64,000 bases of DNA from Byssothecium circinans (Eukaryota > Ascomycota > Dothideomycetes > Pleosporales > Massarinaceae). The stretch lies in NCBI GenBank assembly GCA_010015675.1, contig ML977046.1:1-64000 (forward strand). The letters run 5' to 3'. Under the pieces are notes generated by a model that had not been told where the DNA came from, ran no database searches, and worked only from the letters and a program-made list of their open reading frames with translations. How positions within the stretch are numbered: position 1 is the first letter of the stretch; each line of letters opens with the position of its first letter. The position numbers and the translations under genes were made by a program. Of the stretch, positions 33,973 through 43,782 are shown piece after piece.

Positions 33973-34807
33973 GTGCAGTGCTGTATCAGAGGGCTAGTAT
34001 TGCTTTATAGAGTATATAGCAGGGAAACTGTCTGCCTCTTCATACTCAATTACTGCAATGCTAGGCTTTGTTCCCAGCCTGGGGTGGCGGACAAATGCGA
34101 GCGATGGGTCTTCCGGAGCTGGACTTCCAGCAATTTTCCTTGGACGGTTATTTACCCTACAATAGACTCTTTTCTTTTTAGGTTTAGAAGTATTACTGGA
34201 TGGAGTGGCGTCAAATGTATGTTTTCGAGAAGTCACCACGATGCAAGGCCATTCCACAAACGTGAATAACAAGATAGAACTAACATAAACCTTAGGACGA
34301 TACTAAGGCTTTTCTGTATAGGTTTATGAATAGATCACAGTATGTGGCTAAGAGGCATCTTGTCTTCCTATAGGATTTATCATCGAGGGGAGTGTCGTCA
34401 TGTGCAGGCATACGTATCTGAGAACCGTTATTCGGATTTTATATTGCACATAAACACCACCTAGCCACTGCCTCAATCTAGTTCCCCGTCTCTAGACTAT
34501 ATATTCTGATGGCGTCGGTTTTCATTAGCCCATTGGCGATCCATGCACTTATTCTTGCTTGTGTGTATTCTTCCTCGTCAGCCATGGCTCGGTCATGATT
34601 GGGAAGTTTATCAGTATAAAGCGATTGCGACAAGGTGTGAGCGAATTCAACAGTAGGTACTTGAAGACATCAAAAACTGAAATAAGTTATAGCAAGCCTC
34701 AAGGTAAGCCTACGACATAGCCCCAAGAAGTTCCAGTCTTGTCGTAAATGTGCCTCCATACGGAAATAGCACATACCTTACCAACCTCCGCTAGATGCTT
34801 ACACTAG
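33973..34807. other. Intergenic region between the two secreted-protein relics
   Basis: AT-rich, no gene seen; ends in the TATA element of the second relic. Confidence 0.5.
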
Positions 34808-34815
34808 TATATAAA
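34808..34815 (+). promoter_or_regulatory. TATA-like element before the second relic gene
   Basis: TATATAAA lies about 210 bp before the position of the ancestral start codon, so the promoter may have survived while the gene decayed. Confidence 0.4.
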
Positions 34816-35020
34816 ACATGCATTGCTGTAGAAGCCTGTCTCTGTAGGCTGTTGACTTTATAATTATTATTTCAGCAACATGTTCTTATTTTATCCCTCC
34901 CACCTTGGTCTTCATTGCAACATCATTTTTATTCTCTACTGCAGAAAAGTATTATCTCACAGAGCGCCTTCAACAACTGTCGAGCTACCATACCTTCGTT
35001 TAGCAATAGGTTTAACTACT

Positions 35021-35678
35021 ACGAAGTGCTCGATCATTCTCTCCGCGCTCCTCGTATCCCTTGCACCTAACGTAGGCGCATACCCGACCACCGGTCCCAA
35101 CGCAGTTGATCAGGCCGTACGAGCTGCTCCTGTCAAATTCCCCGCGAAGACCACATCGAACAACACCCAGATTACCAAAGTACCCACGAAAATCACATTA
35201 TATAACGAAACCATCAAAGCCGCTGGAAAAGATCCCAAGAAAGACGAATATCACGTCTTCGAACTCCACTAGAACCTAGACGCCTTGGACGACAAACATC
35301 AGAGTCCCAAACTCGCCGCTTTTTGTAAAGAGAAAGGATACGATGAAGTTACGGTACTCGTCAGCGCAGTCACCGAGAAAACGACCAGGCCTTCGTCTAA
35401 TCGCGTAATTGAGGCGTGCGACTTCAAAGGCGAATACGTCCACATGTCAAAAGAAAGCAGTAGGGAAGATGATGGGAAGCACTGTCACGGCGGCTTTGGA
35501 CATGGACCTTACAACACAAATCAAAACGGCTGTTAAACCAGCGGGTGGAGAGGGTCCTTATAAGAAAGTTTTGGAGAAGTTAGGTACTCAGTACTTAGCT
35601 CAACCTAGAAAGGATGTTTCTAGTATTGCTAGGAACAATGTTTTCGACTCTAGAGATTATGTGTATGCTGGGTTGTGA
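35021..35678 (+). pseudogene. Decayed paralogue of the small secreted-protein gene
   Basis: Protein-level similarity to the gene at 32850 is visible in order: a signal-peptide-like start (SIILSALLVSLAPNVGAYP), the KEKGYDEVTVLV segment against QRVGYDHVAVLV, FKGEYVHMS against FNGHFVDLV, and DSRDYVYAGL against SFKDYVVGKL at the end. At least three lesions are seen. The codon aligned with the start is ACG (35021). A TAG stands at 35270-35272 where the relative has a tryptophan. A frameshift lies between about 35437 and 35530. An upstream open frame from 34880 would supply another ATG but not rescue the rest. Confidence 0.8.
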
Positions 35679-36275
35679 AGAGTCACCTGAGACCTTGAAC
35701 CGGTAAGTTGGATATGACTACCACCATCCTAAAGGGATCCTACCTTCTTAAAGCAACTTATTAACAGCCTTCTTCAAATTAAAAACTATGTACAGCTTAT
35801 TATTTACTTGTTTATAAGGTGTACACATGGAGGAATTAAGCTTGAGGAAGGGACGACGGAGTTACCCTCTGTTCTGGGAAGGCACGATCACCGTAAGCTT
35901 GAGGCACTCTTTATATCATGTGAGGAAACGAGGAATCCGAGATATTGTTTGTTAAATGGAATGGAGTCTGCGTCTACGCATCACAGCATTCATCGCATCA
36001 TCCGTTGTAGAAACATCGCAGCCGATATTTCCCGTACCTTCCCCCAATAACTAAACCACGTATCCAGACCTTCGTCATGCGCGCAACTAATACAGAGGTC
36101 GAGACACCGTAGCCAGCACACGGTCAGCTTCATCCTATCCACATCCGGGTTCACGATCCAACACGAGCTTCCTCACACCTCTCTAGTTACCCGTGAGCTC
36201 AACTTGACCAACAATCTCAACCCTCACAAAACGGCTCCTGCACTCTCGTAACACAATCAAAAGCTCACAACTACA
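35679..36275. other. Intergenic region
   Basis: About 600 bp; no gene seen. The right end is the promoter of the membrane-protein pseudogene. Confidence 0.5.
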
Positions 36276-37293
36276 ATGTTCAAACACACCTCATCCACAC
36301 CCATCCCACCTTCCGACATTCCCGCAGCCCTCACCGCCACCGCCTTCGCAGGCATCGCATGGTACATCGCGCTCGAGCTCAACATCCGCCTCCTCTTCAA
36401 CTTCACCCGCATCAGCCTCTACTTCTGGAGCGTCTTGCTCTGTTCCTGGGGAATCACCCTGAATAATCTGGCCATCACTCTGTATGATTTTGGAGTCTGG
36501 ACGCGGTATTTCGCTGTGGTGTTTATCGCGCTTACGTGGGCGCTGTATGTGGTGTCGCAGTCGCTGATTTTGTACTCGAGGCTGGAGATGGTAGTGAGGA
36601 ATCGGAGTACTGTGGGATGGGTGCTGAAGATGGTGGTGTGCACTTCGGTGGTTTTTGGGGCGGGGACGGTGGGGTTTGGGTGTGTTGCGGTATGTTTAAC
36701 GGTTCCGCGCTGAGATCTCTTTTTGACCTTGTGCTCCTTCTTCTACTCCTCTTCTTCTTTCCTTGTTGGCATTGCGTCACTTGGACTGACACTATCCAAA
36801 GCGCTATCCTACCTTCTACGACCGCCTTGAATCCCTCAACCTCATCTGGGACAAAGTCCAACTTGCCGCCTTCTTCCTCCAAGAAACCCTCATCTCGCTT
36901 CTCTACATCTACGAAACACACCGCTGCCTCCGCGAACGAACGCTTTTGATTCCGAGCTTCATATGCTCTCGTTCACAGACTTCTCTGCTTCAACAACTTA
37001 TCTACGTCAATGTCTTCATTATCTGCCTTGATTGCTGTATGTTGGCTTTGAGCTATGCGGGCTTCTTCTCACTGTAGGGCCATTATAGAGTCGCGGTTTA
37101 TGCGGTGAAGTTGCGGGCGGAGTTTATGATCTTGAATCAGCTTCAGGCGTAGTTGAAAGTGGGATCGAGGGCGAGGACGGAGTTTGCGGTAGAGGGAGGG
37201 GTCAAGGGTGGTATAGGTGCGGTGAAAATGGTTAGGCGGTGTGATGGGTCTCAGAGTCAAGAGAGTGGAGAGGCGGAGACGAATATGAAGTAA
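36276..37293 (+). pseudogene. Fungal integral membrane protein (DUF7703-like) with two nonsense codons
   Basis: Exon 1 is 36276-36689; exon 2 starts at 36802 (acceptor CCAAAG). The product has about six or seven hydrophobic helices with NIRLLFNFTRISLYFWSVLL, LYVVSQSLILYSRLEMV, AAFFLQETLISLLYIYETHR and VNVFIICLDCCMLALSY, as in the uncharacterised fungal membrane family DUF7703. The frame hits TAG at 37075-37077 and again at 37150-37152. Family-like sequence (YRVAVYAVKLRAEFMILNQLQ) continues in the same frame between the two stops, and the frame then stays open to a TAA at 37291. Both TAGs are one C-to-T change from CAG. The first stop gives a 229-residue product lacking the last helix and tail. 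It could still be made, but I call it broken. Confidence 0.72.
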
Positions 37294-37600
37294 CAGCTTC
37301 CCGCTTCGCGCGGAGACTGAGATTGATATAGAAGAAGGGTAAGGGAACCGACACCTCGCGTGGTAGGTAGTGAGACGTCACATTGGACTTAGATGGGCAA
37401 GGGCTCGGCAAACAAACTGTTCGAAACCCATGAATAAGGAGGGTTTGAAAATGAGACGAGAAGAAGCAAGAATAAATTCGACCACCAAATAAACATGGAA
37501 TTCTACAGGAGCATGCAAAGAGCTACTTCCATCACCATGGTAAATAAGTAATATCCTTCAACACCCATCCCCTCTCCCATCGACCCTGCCCATCCCACAC
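37294..37600. other. Intergenic region
   Basis: No gene seen; lies between the 3' ends of the membrane-protein relic and the small secreted protein. Confidence 0.45.
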
Positions 37601-37869
37601 TTAAAAGCAGCACACACAAGTCTCCACACCGGGGAAGCTCGGAGGAGGAATCTTGCACCAATGCTAAAAAAACAAGAACATTCGCAATCAGCAATCCATT
37701 CACATCCACACAAATTCCACATCCACCCATTCGAGGAGTACCTCAGGAAACTTACAGGTGCCTCAGGCGGGCAGCTCGGCGGGCAAGCAGCCCTAGCCTC
37801 GATCTCCACCGGCGCGGCGGAGACGAGGAGGGGAAGCACAGCGGCGAGGATGAGAGCGAAAGCGCGCAT
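37601..37869 (-). CDS. Small cysteine-rich secreted protein (58 residues)
   Basis: Exons are 37869-37756 and 37663-37601, joined over a 92-nt intron (GTAAGT...TTTTTTTAG) in phase 0. Residues 1-19 form a clear signal peptide (MRAFALILAAVLPLLVSAA). VEIEAR just after could be a short propeptide with a cleavage site after Arg. The mature part carries six cysteines (29, 33, 41, 54, 56 and 57), spacing C-x3-C-x7-C-x12-C-x-C-C, with a Pro-rich loop between the third and fourth. Size and cysteine content are those of fungal apoplastic small secreted proteins, often effector candidates; the actual role is unknown. A TATATAA box lies about 145 bp upstream. It is the only intact protein-coding gene seen between 31.6 and 38.7 kb. 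Confidence 0.75.
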
Positions 37870-38729
37870 TTTGGTTTGTTTGGGAGGGTGTTGGTAATAA
37901 ACGAAGATGTGTGTTGGTATGTAGCGAATGACTTGTAGCGTAATACTTGTTCGAGAGAAGGACAGTGAATCAAAAGCGATACCCACCATCTCCCCCAGAA
38001 AACTCACCACCTTATATACCCATCCCCACAACCTCCCTCGCGCGATAAAAAAACTCCCCCTTTCTCCAAATGTGCCTACCACTCTCATCCCATCCTGATT
38101 TGTAACACAATGTAAGATGGACGCAAAACTATTAACCTCAAGGTTTTGTTTTATGTAGAAGCGCTGTTGGGATCGCTCAGGGGACTTCCTTATGGGGGTA
38201 TAAGGAGGGAGGTATCTCGCGCGATAGCGAACCGTGGAAGGGTGGAGGTTGCGAATGCCTGGAAGAGGTTTGGTGGCTGTGCGTGCATTAACGGCGTTTG
38301 GTGTGGGGTTCGGGCGAGTGGTGTCGGAGGTGTAGGGTTCATGCCCGTGGCTGGGGGATGTGCGGAGTTGGAGTGGAGATGAAATGATACCCAGTACATT
38401 TCGATAATTCGAGTTTTGGGTGAACAGTGAAAATATTGTTTAGTAACCTGCCTAAATTCCTTACAATGTCTTGACAGTCGATTGTAGCGGTCGCGCTTGT
38501 TTCGCAAAATAAACAGTAGAACGTGTCCTGTCTGATTTTCAAAATTGTATATAATTACAGATTGCTTCTTCATATCTAATTATCTAATATTACATTCATG
38601 ATCATTATGCTGCATTTCGCCCGCTCCACACAACCCATTTCCCTTCTTTTACTATCTTACCCCATCCCATCCCATCCCACACCTAGGTATCCCTTACCCC
38701 CCATCTCAGCCCCCTTTTCGACCTCACAT
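37870..38729. other. Intergenic region, promoter of the cysteine-rich protein
   Basis: 860 bp without a supportable gene. The right end has a CCCAT microsatellite (around 38652-38672). Confidence 0.45.
38012..38018 (-). promoter_or_regulatory. TATA box of the cysteine-rich secreted protein gene
   Basis: TATATAA on the minus strand, about 145 bp before the start codon at 37869. Confidence 0.55.
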
Positions 38730-41700
38730 CTACGTGAAATCATACACCGTCTCCGCATCTGCATCCCGATCCTTAACCACATACCTATCAACATCCACCC
38801 TGCCGTGCCCATGACCACCCCCAAATTTCCCATACCCTTGTCCATAGCTCGGCAAGTCCAGCTGGTACTCCATAGCCAACTTCACCGAATCGTGCGATGA
38901 GGTCGATGCATGCGTGTCGGAGGAGATGTTGCGTTGATGGGAGGGCATAAATTCTCCGGGTTGGAATTGCGGTTGCTCGTACGTTTCTATGGCCCGTTGG
39001 CTGGCTTGGGGTTGGGAGTGTGATTGGGTGGCGTGGCTTCGAAGGCTGGCGTTGTGATAATGTTGATGTTGGATTTGGTGCTGTTGGTTGTTTTGTTGCG
39101 GGTGTAGGTGTGGATTGTTTTGTGGCGGGAGTTGGTTGTTTTGTTGTTGGTGTTGTTGGTGAGTGTACGTAGCGTATGCCGCGCCTCCTACCACACCAGC
39201 CCCTACAACGACGACGCGCTCTTGATGCCCTTGATGCGAATCCTGTTCTGTGAGAGCGATGGCGGGCGGCGGAGTCGGCGGGTTCGCCCCTAGGGGATTC
39301 GGAAGAAGGTGGCGGGGGATTGGATTCTTCTGCAGGGGTTGTACTGCCGGTCCGGCTCGGAGGATGTCTGGTGGCGGCGCGTGCGTGGGTGCTTGTTGCT
39401 GCTGAGGCTTCGATAGAGGAGGGTTGTGGAGTTGTGGAGGAGAAGCACGGTGAAAAGGAGTTGGATTGTTCGAAAGAGCGGCAACGTGTGCAGGAGATGA
39501 CGCGTGCGCAGATAATGGTTGAGAAGGCGGCGGAGATTGCATGAAAATTGGGTGCACAGGAGCCTGAGAATGCGTGAGATCTGGGCCATGATGGGTAGGA
39601 GGCGCAGTGTGCAAATTCGAATTGCCATTCGCATTCGGGGGGGATGGCTGTTGCGAGGGAGCCGGCGCAGTGACGGGTTCCTTCAATGGAACGGCAGGAG
39701 CAGAGTACGCTCTATACATCGAGATTCGGTTCGGATTAGGCATGTACTTTTTCACTTCGGGCGCCAATGATGCTTGAGGATGTAGATGTGGTTGTTGCTG
39801 TGTAGGAGGCGTATTTGACACTGAATTACTCGGTGAGCGGCGCTTGCCAGGCCCACCGATGGTCAGACTGGAAGGAAGCGGAGCCGAGGGGTCGGGTTGT
39901 GTTGGCAGCTTTGGTGGCAGAGCGTCAGGCTGCGGTTGTAGCTGAGGTTGCGCTTGAGGTTGTATTTGGATCTGCAGTTGAGGCGGTTGTTGGTGTTTCT
40001 CGGCTGGCGGGCTGACCGGAGAGTCTTCGTACCTCTTGTGGGGTGCCGCATGGCTCGAAGACAGTGGTGGGCTTACTGCCATATGAGCTAGGTGATGGGC
40101 CTGATCTTTCATCAAACCAGCGCCATCTGCTTCAGCTGGAAGTTCTGCGATAAAGGTAGTGTAGATAGGATTCGAAGGTGCAGTGGTAGCCTGAGGGGTG
40201 CCCGCATCGAGTTCAAAAACGAAACTCGTTGCTGCAGTAAACTGTGTGTTTTTTGGGCCTATAGTAGCTGTAAGTTGACCGTTATTCGCGTGGGTTCTTG
40301 GTGGTAGTGGAGGAGCACACAGCTCCTCGGGTCGTGGTGGTAGTGGAGGGGTGTATTGGCCTTCGGCTCCTACGACTCTGAGTCCCTTTGCTGGTGCTGG
40401 ACCTGATTGATCACCAAGTGGTGGTGCTTGCTTGCTAGTAGTATGTAGAGGATGTGGATATGCATTATGCGACGAATGCATCTGAGATGGGTGATGACTG
40501 TTCCGTACGGGCTGCCTCGGTATACTTTGATTGGGGATGAACTGAGAAACTTCTTGTGGTGAATCTCTCCGTTTATGAGGCGGCGTCGATCCGAATGCAG
40601 GTAAGAGACCAGCCGGTGGCGATCCTTGTGGTGGATCTCGTGGCATAGCAGGAGCCGTTTCACCGTGAGCGAAAACAGGAATATTTCCTGAAGGTTGTCC
40701 GACCGCCATTGCTGGCAAAGACTTCTGCGGTCGTATGCCTTTAGGCTGGCCCGAGGTTGGGGATGGTGCATTGTGGACGACCTGCGGCTTCACGACCTGC
40801 GCCACATGCGCAACATTCTGCACGCCAACTATATGTGCCCGGTACGATGGATTTGCTCCAGGTTTCTGGGTCTCTCGCATATCCATGGATTTTGGCCTGG
40901 CATTTGCACCTATTTCCGGACTAACATCTCTACTAGCACTCGGAGTATTTGGTGCGCTGTTCGGTGTTCGATATCTCGATCGAATGTCTCTCTTTGCGCT
41001 CGATGGCTGGGGAGCACGTTGATGTTGCGGAGGCGCCACATTCTGCGAAGTTGGAGGATTTGCCGGACCTGCTGGTCGAGACTTTGATTTCCCTGGTAGT
41101 GGTGGGGTCAGGAAGTTGGACTGTCGGTCCATGGCAGTGTTGAGTGCAGGAGTCGACTTGTGAGAAGGGATTTGCGGTCGCGCCAGTGGTTGTGGTTGGG
41201 ACGAAGAAGCACCTCGACGACCTTGCGGTGGTGCAGGAGTAAGAGACATTGAAGGCGGTGGGTCCTTGCCGAGGAGGACGTTATAGCATAACCGCTGATC
41301 TTCTGGCGACAGTCTTGAGAAAAGTCCAGTCCCTAGGAACTTCTCTTGCACTTCTCGAACGTTCAGTTGCCCGCGAACAGCTCCAATCTCTTTCCCGTAA
41401 TTGCGACACAGAAACACAAGATCTTTCCTCGCATCCCAAACCACTTCTGAGGTTTTGCAAAAGTGTAGCGATGTTTTGACTAGGTAGAGCATATTAAGGC
41501 CTCTGAAATTGATCGCTTGTCCATCCTGATTCAGTCGTAGCATTACTTGACTGTTTCGTAAGACGTCGTTCGGTGGAGATCCGTGAGACCCTAATAACCA
41601 TCAGACATAGCACAAGATATAGGGGAAGAGGACTACGTACCTGGAGGAACCAAGTCTACCTCAACATCTACATTTTCCGTACAGCTAACATCCTTGTATT

Positions 41701-42084
41701 TCGGGCCGGTCGAGACGAGAAGCTTCGAAGGGAAGAGAGGATTCATGCCCTTTTGCATCCGTATCCTGTTTTTGTCAATGTACGATTCGTATTGTAGAAC
41801 TGTTTTCCTTACCGTCGGTCTGATTCGAGCTTCATCTTAATGCGTGAAAACTCTCTATCATCATACACGATGTGGATGTCCGGCATGTCGCGGCTCGACC
41901 CTAAACACATCATCGCCAACCCGCCCATCACCGCCCAGTTGATCTTTTTTCCTTCGAGAACATTTCGAATGTGGTTCGCCGCGACTAGAAAGTTTGCTCT
42001 CGGAGGGGATTTGTATGCGCTGCCCTGCTTTTTCTTCCAGCTGGTGAAGTCGGCAGCATCGAAATGTTTCCAGTTCTCCCCCAT
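38730..42084 (-). CDS. Nucleotidyltransferase-like protein with long Pro/Gln-rich tail
   Basis: Exons are 42084-41813, 41765-41641 and 41590-38730; 1085 residues, spliced phases agree. Residues 1 to about 240 form a compact domain. It has AVMGGLAMMCLGSSRDMPDI (GG at 54-55; Arg65, Asp69, His71), then VDVEVDLVPPG and a helical part (INFRGLNMLYLVKTSLHFC). This resembles the MNT/AbiEii-type nucleotidyltransferase fold (GG...R-x-T-x-D-h-D), but the second Asp is His, so activity is uncertain. From about 245 to the end the protein is disordered, rich in Pro, Gln, His and Ser, with many PPLPPRP-like SH3-binding stretches and QQ/QPQ runs. I know no standard fungal protein with exactly this layout. 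Confidence 0.75.
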
Positions 42085-43782
42085 GTTATCTACCAGTGCC
42101 GAAAATATTCGTTATCGAGAGAACGTGTGAGAGGGATACATGAGCAAGGTTACTCGAGGCGAGAGAGGAAGCAGTATTGAGTAAAGAGTGGTCAACGCGG
42201 TCGCCAACTAGTACTTGAGGGCTGACAATCGCGTCAAAAGAACCCGCAGCTGCGCCATAGGTCTGTGACTCCGAAGCGTTGATTAGGTCCCCTCTAGAGG
42301 TCAGCACTGCGGTAAGACTCAGCTCGGGCCAAGCCACAACTGCCTCTCAACCAGATTTCTCCTAGCAACTACTCGAAGAAGGCATGTTGATTAGGCAGTG
42401 AAAAATCTGCTATACCATGTCGAGACGTTGAAGTCGAATGTGGCGGTAGCTGAAAGGGCGGCGTAGTGCTGCTACCAAGACACTGTCATTTGTGTGCAGT
42501 AAACAGCGTACGACCTAGCGCCCGAGATAGGAAAGGCGACGCACGAGACAGGATTTAGGTTGGCATTGTTGGATTTGATTGGTGAAGAATCGCCTCCTGA
42601 GGCTGAGATGTTTATTCTTAGCACGCAAAACGTCCCAGAGTTGTGGTTTGAGCTGGGGCTGGCTGAACATATGAGTAAGCCAGCTCCGGAAGCCAAGTCG
42701 GCACACGACAAGCATTTAGTCTCACATATCCCCAACCCTCTTCCTCCTGATGCAGTTGGGAAGTTACCATAGTCGCATATATTTGACGTTTATGGCATTG
42801 AGAGGTTGCAAATGGGCACTGATGGTGCATAGTTAGGAGGTTCCGGTGAACCGGTCGCGATTTCGGTAGCACGCTATTTACCGGCAAGACGTAAGCAACC
42901 GTGAGTCTGTGCACCGAACTCCGGGCAGCTTGCACACCAACGTTGGCCGAACTGTTGTGTTGCAGATCAGGTTTTTGATTTGAAGTCTGATCACATTGGC
43001 CCCCACAAAGTAACAGTAACGCCTGCCATTTGCCTCCATTACAAGGGCGGTATTGCGTCGTCTTTGGCCATGACTTGATGCCGTCAGCATCAAATTATTG
43101 AGGCTCAGATGCCGCCGCCTATGAGCGAAACAGTCAGCCTCGTCTCGTCTGCCTTCATCTGAATCAGGACCGGCAACTGGGGAGCCACATGTGTGGCTGG
43201 GCGTGTGCAACGGCCCGCCCGAGTGTGTATGCGGAGGTTATCATACCTGAGCGATCAACAGATACACTATAGTCTCCGCTAGCTCTTTCTCTCCGCTTCT
43301 CTGCCAGCGTTCGTGTTTTGACGATCCCATACCCTCCACCGAGCGATAACAGAGAGAAGAGGGCAAGGTTACGAGGACTGAGTATGGCAGAGTCAGCACA
43401 GCTCACTGGTACTCAGGCAGCAGAAAGCAGCAAGGAGCTTCTCAGAGGGCGAAAAGCTTACGTAAAGAGTCTTGAGTAAGCCATTGAGTCGATTTGCAAT
43501 AAGCAGGTGATGTGAGAGAGCTTAATGAATCCGATAAATGTTCGTATCGGTATCTGGGAGCGGTGACGAGAAGAAGTGTTGAGCAACTCCACCTCACACG
43601 ACACTTTCCCCTCTCACCCTCTGTGACGCACGAATTCTGGATCCGCAGCACACGAGTCATGCTATCGATAAGCGTCTTGGCGATTCTGGCAGAAAAGCCT
43701 CACCGCCTTCCCATGGCCAAAATTTACGCGCAGAAGGAATGACACCAGACGCACACCTCGGCCCAACAACTCCACCGTCGCA
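42085..43782. other. Divergent intergenic region
   Basis: 1.7 kb between the nucleotidyltransferase-like gene and esf1. Only short overlapping frames without domains; no RNA gene recognised. Confidence 0.45.

Noticed and set aside
37034..37074. A 41-nt intron that would remove the first TAG in the membrane-protein relic
   Set aside because: Shorter than other introns here and would delete a conserved helix; the second TAG would remain.
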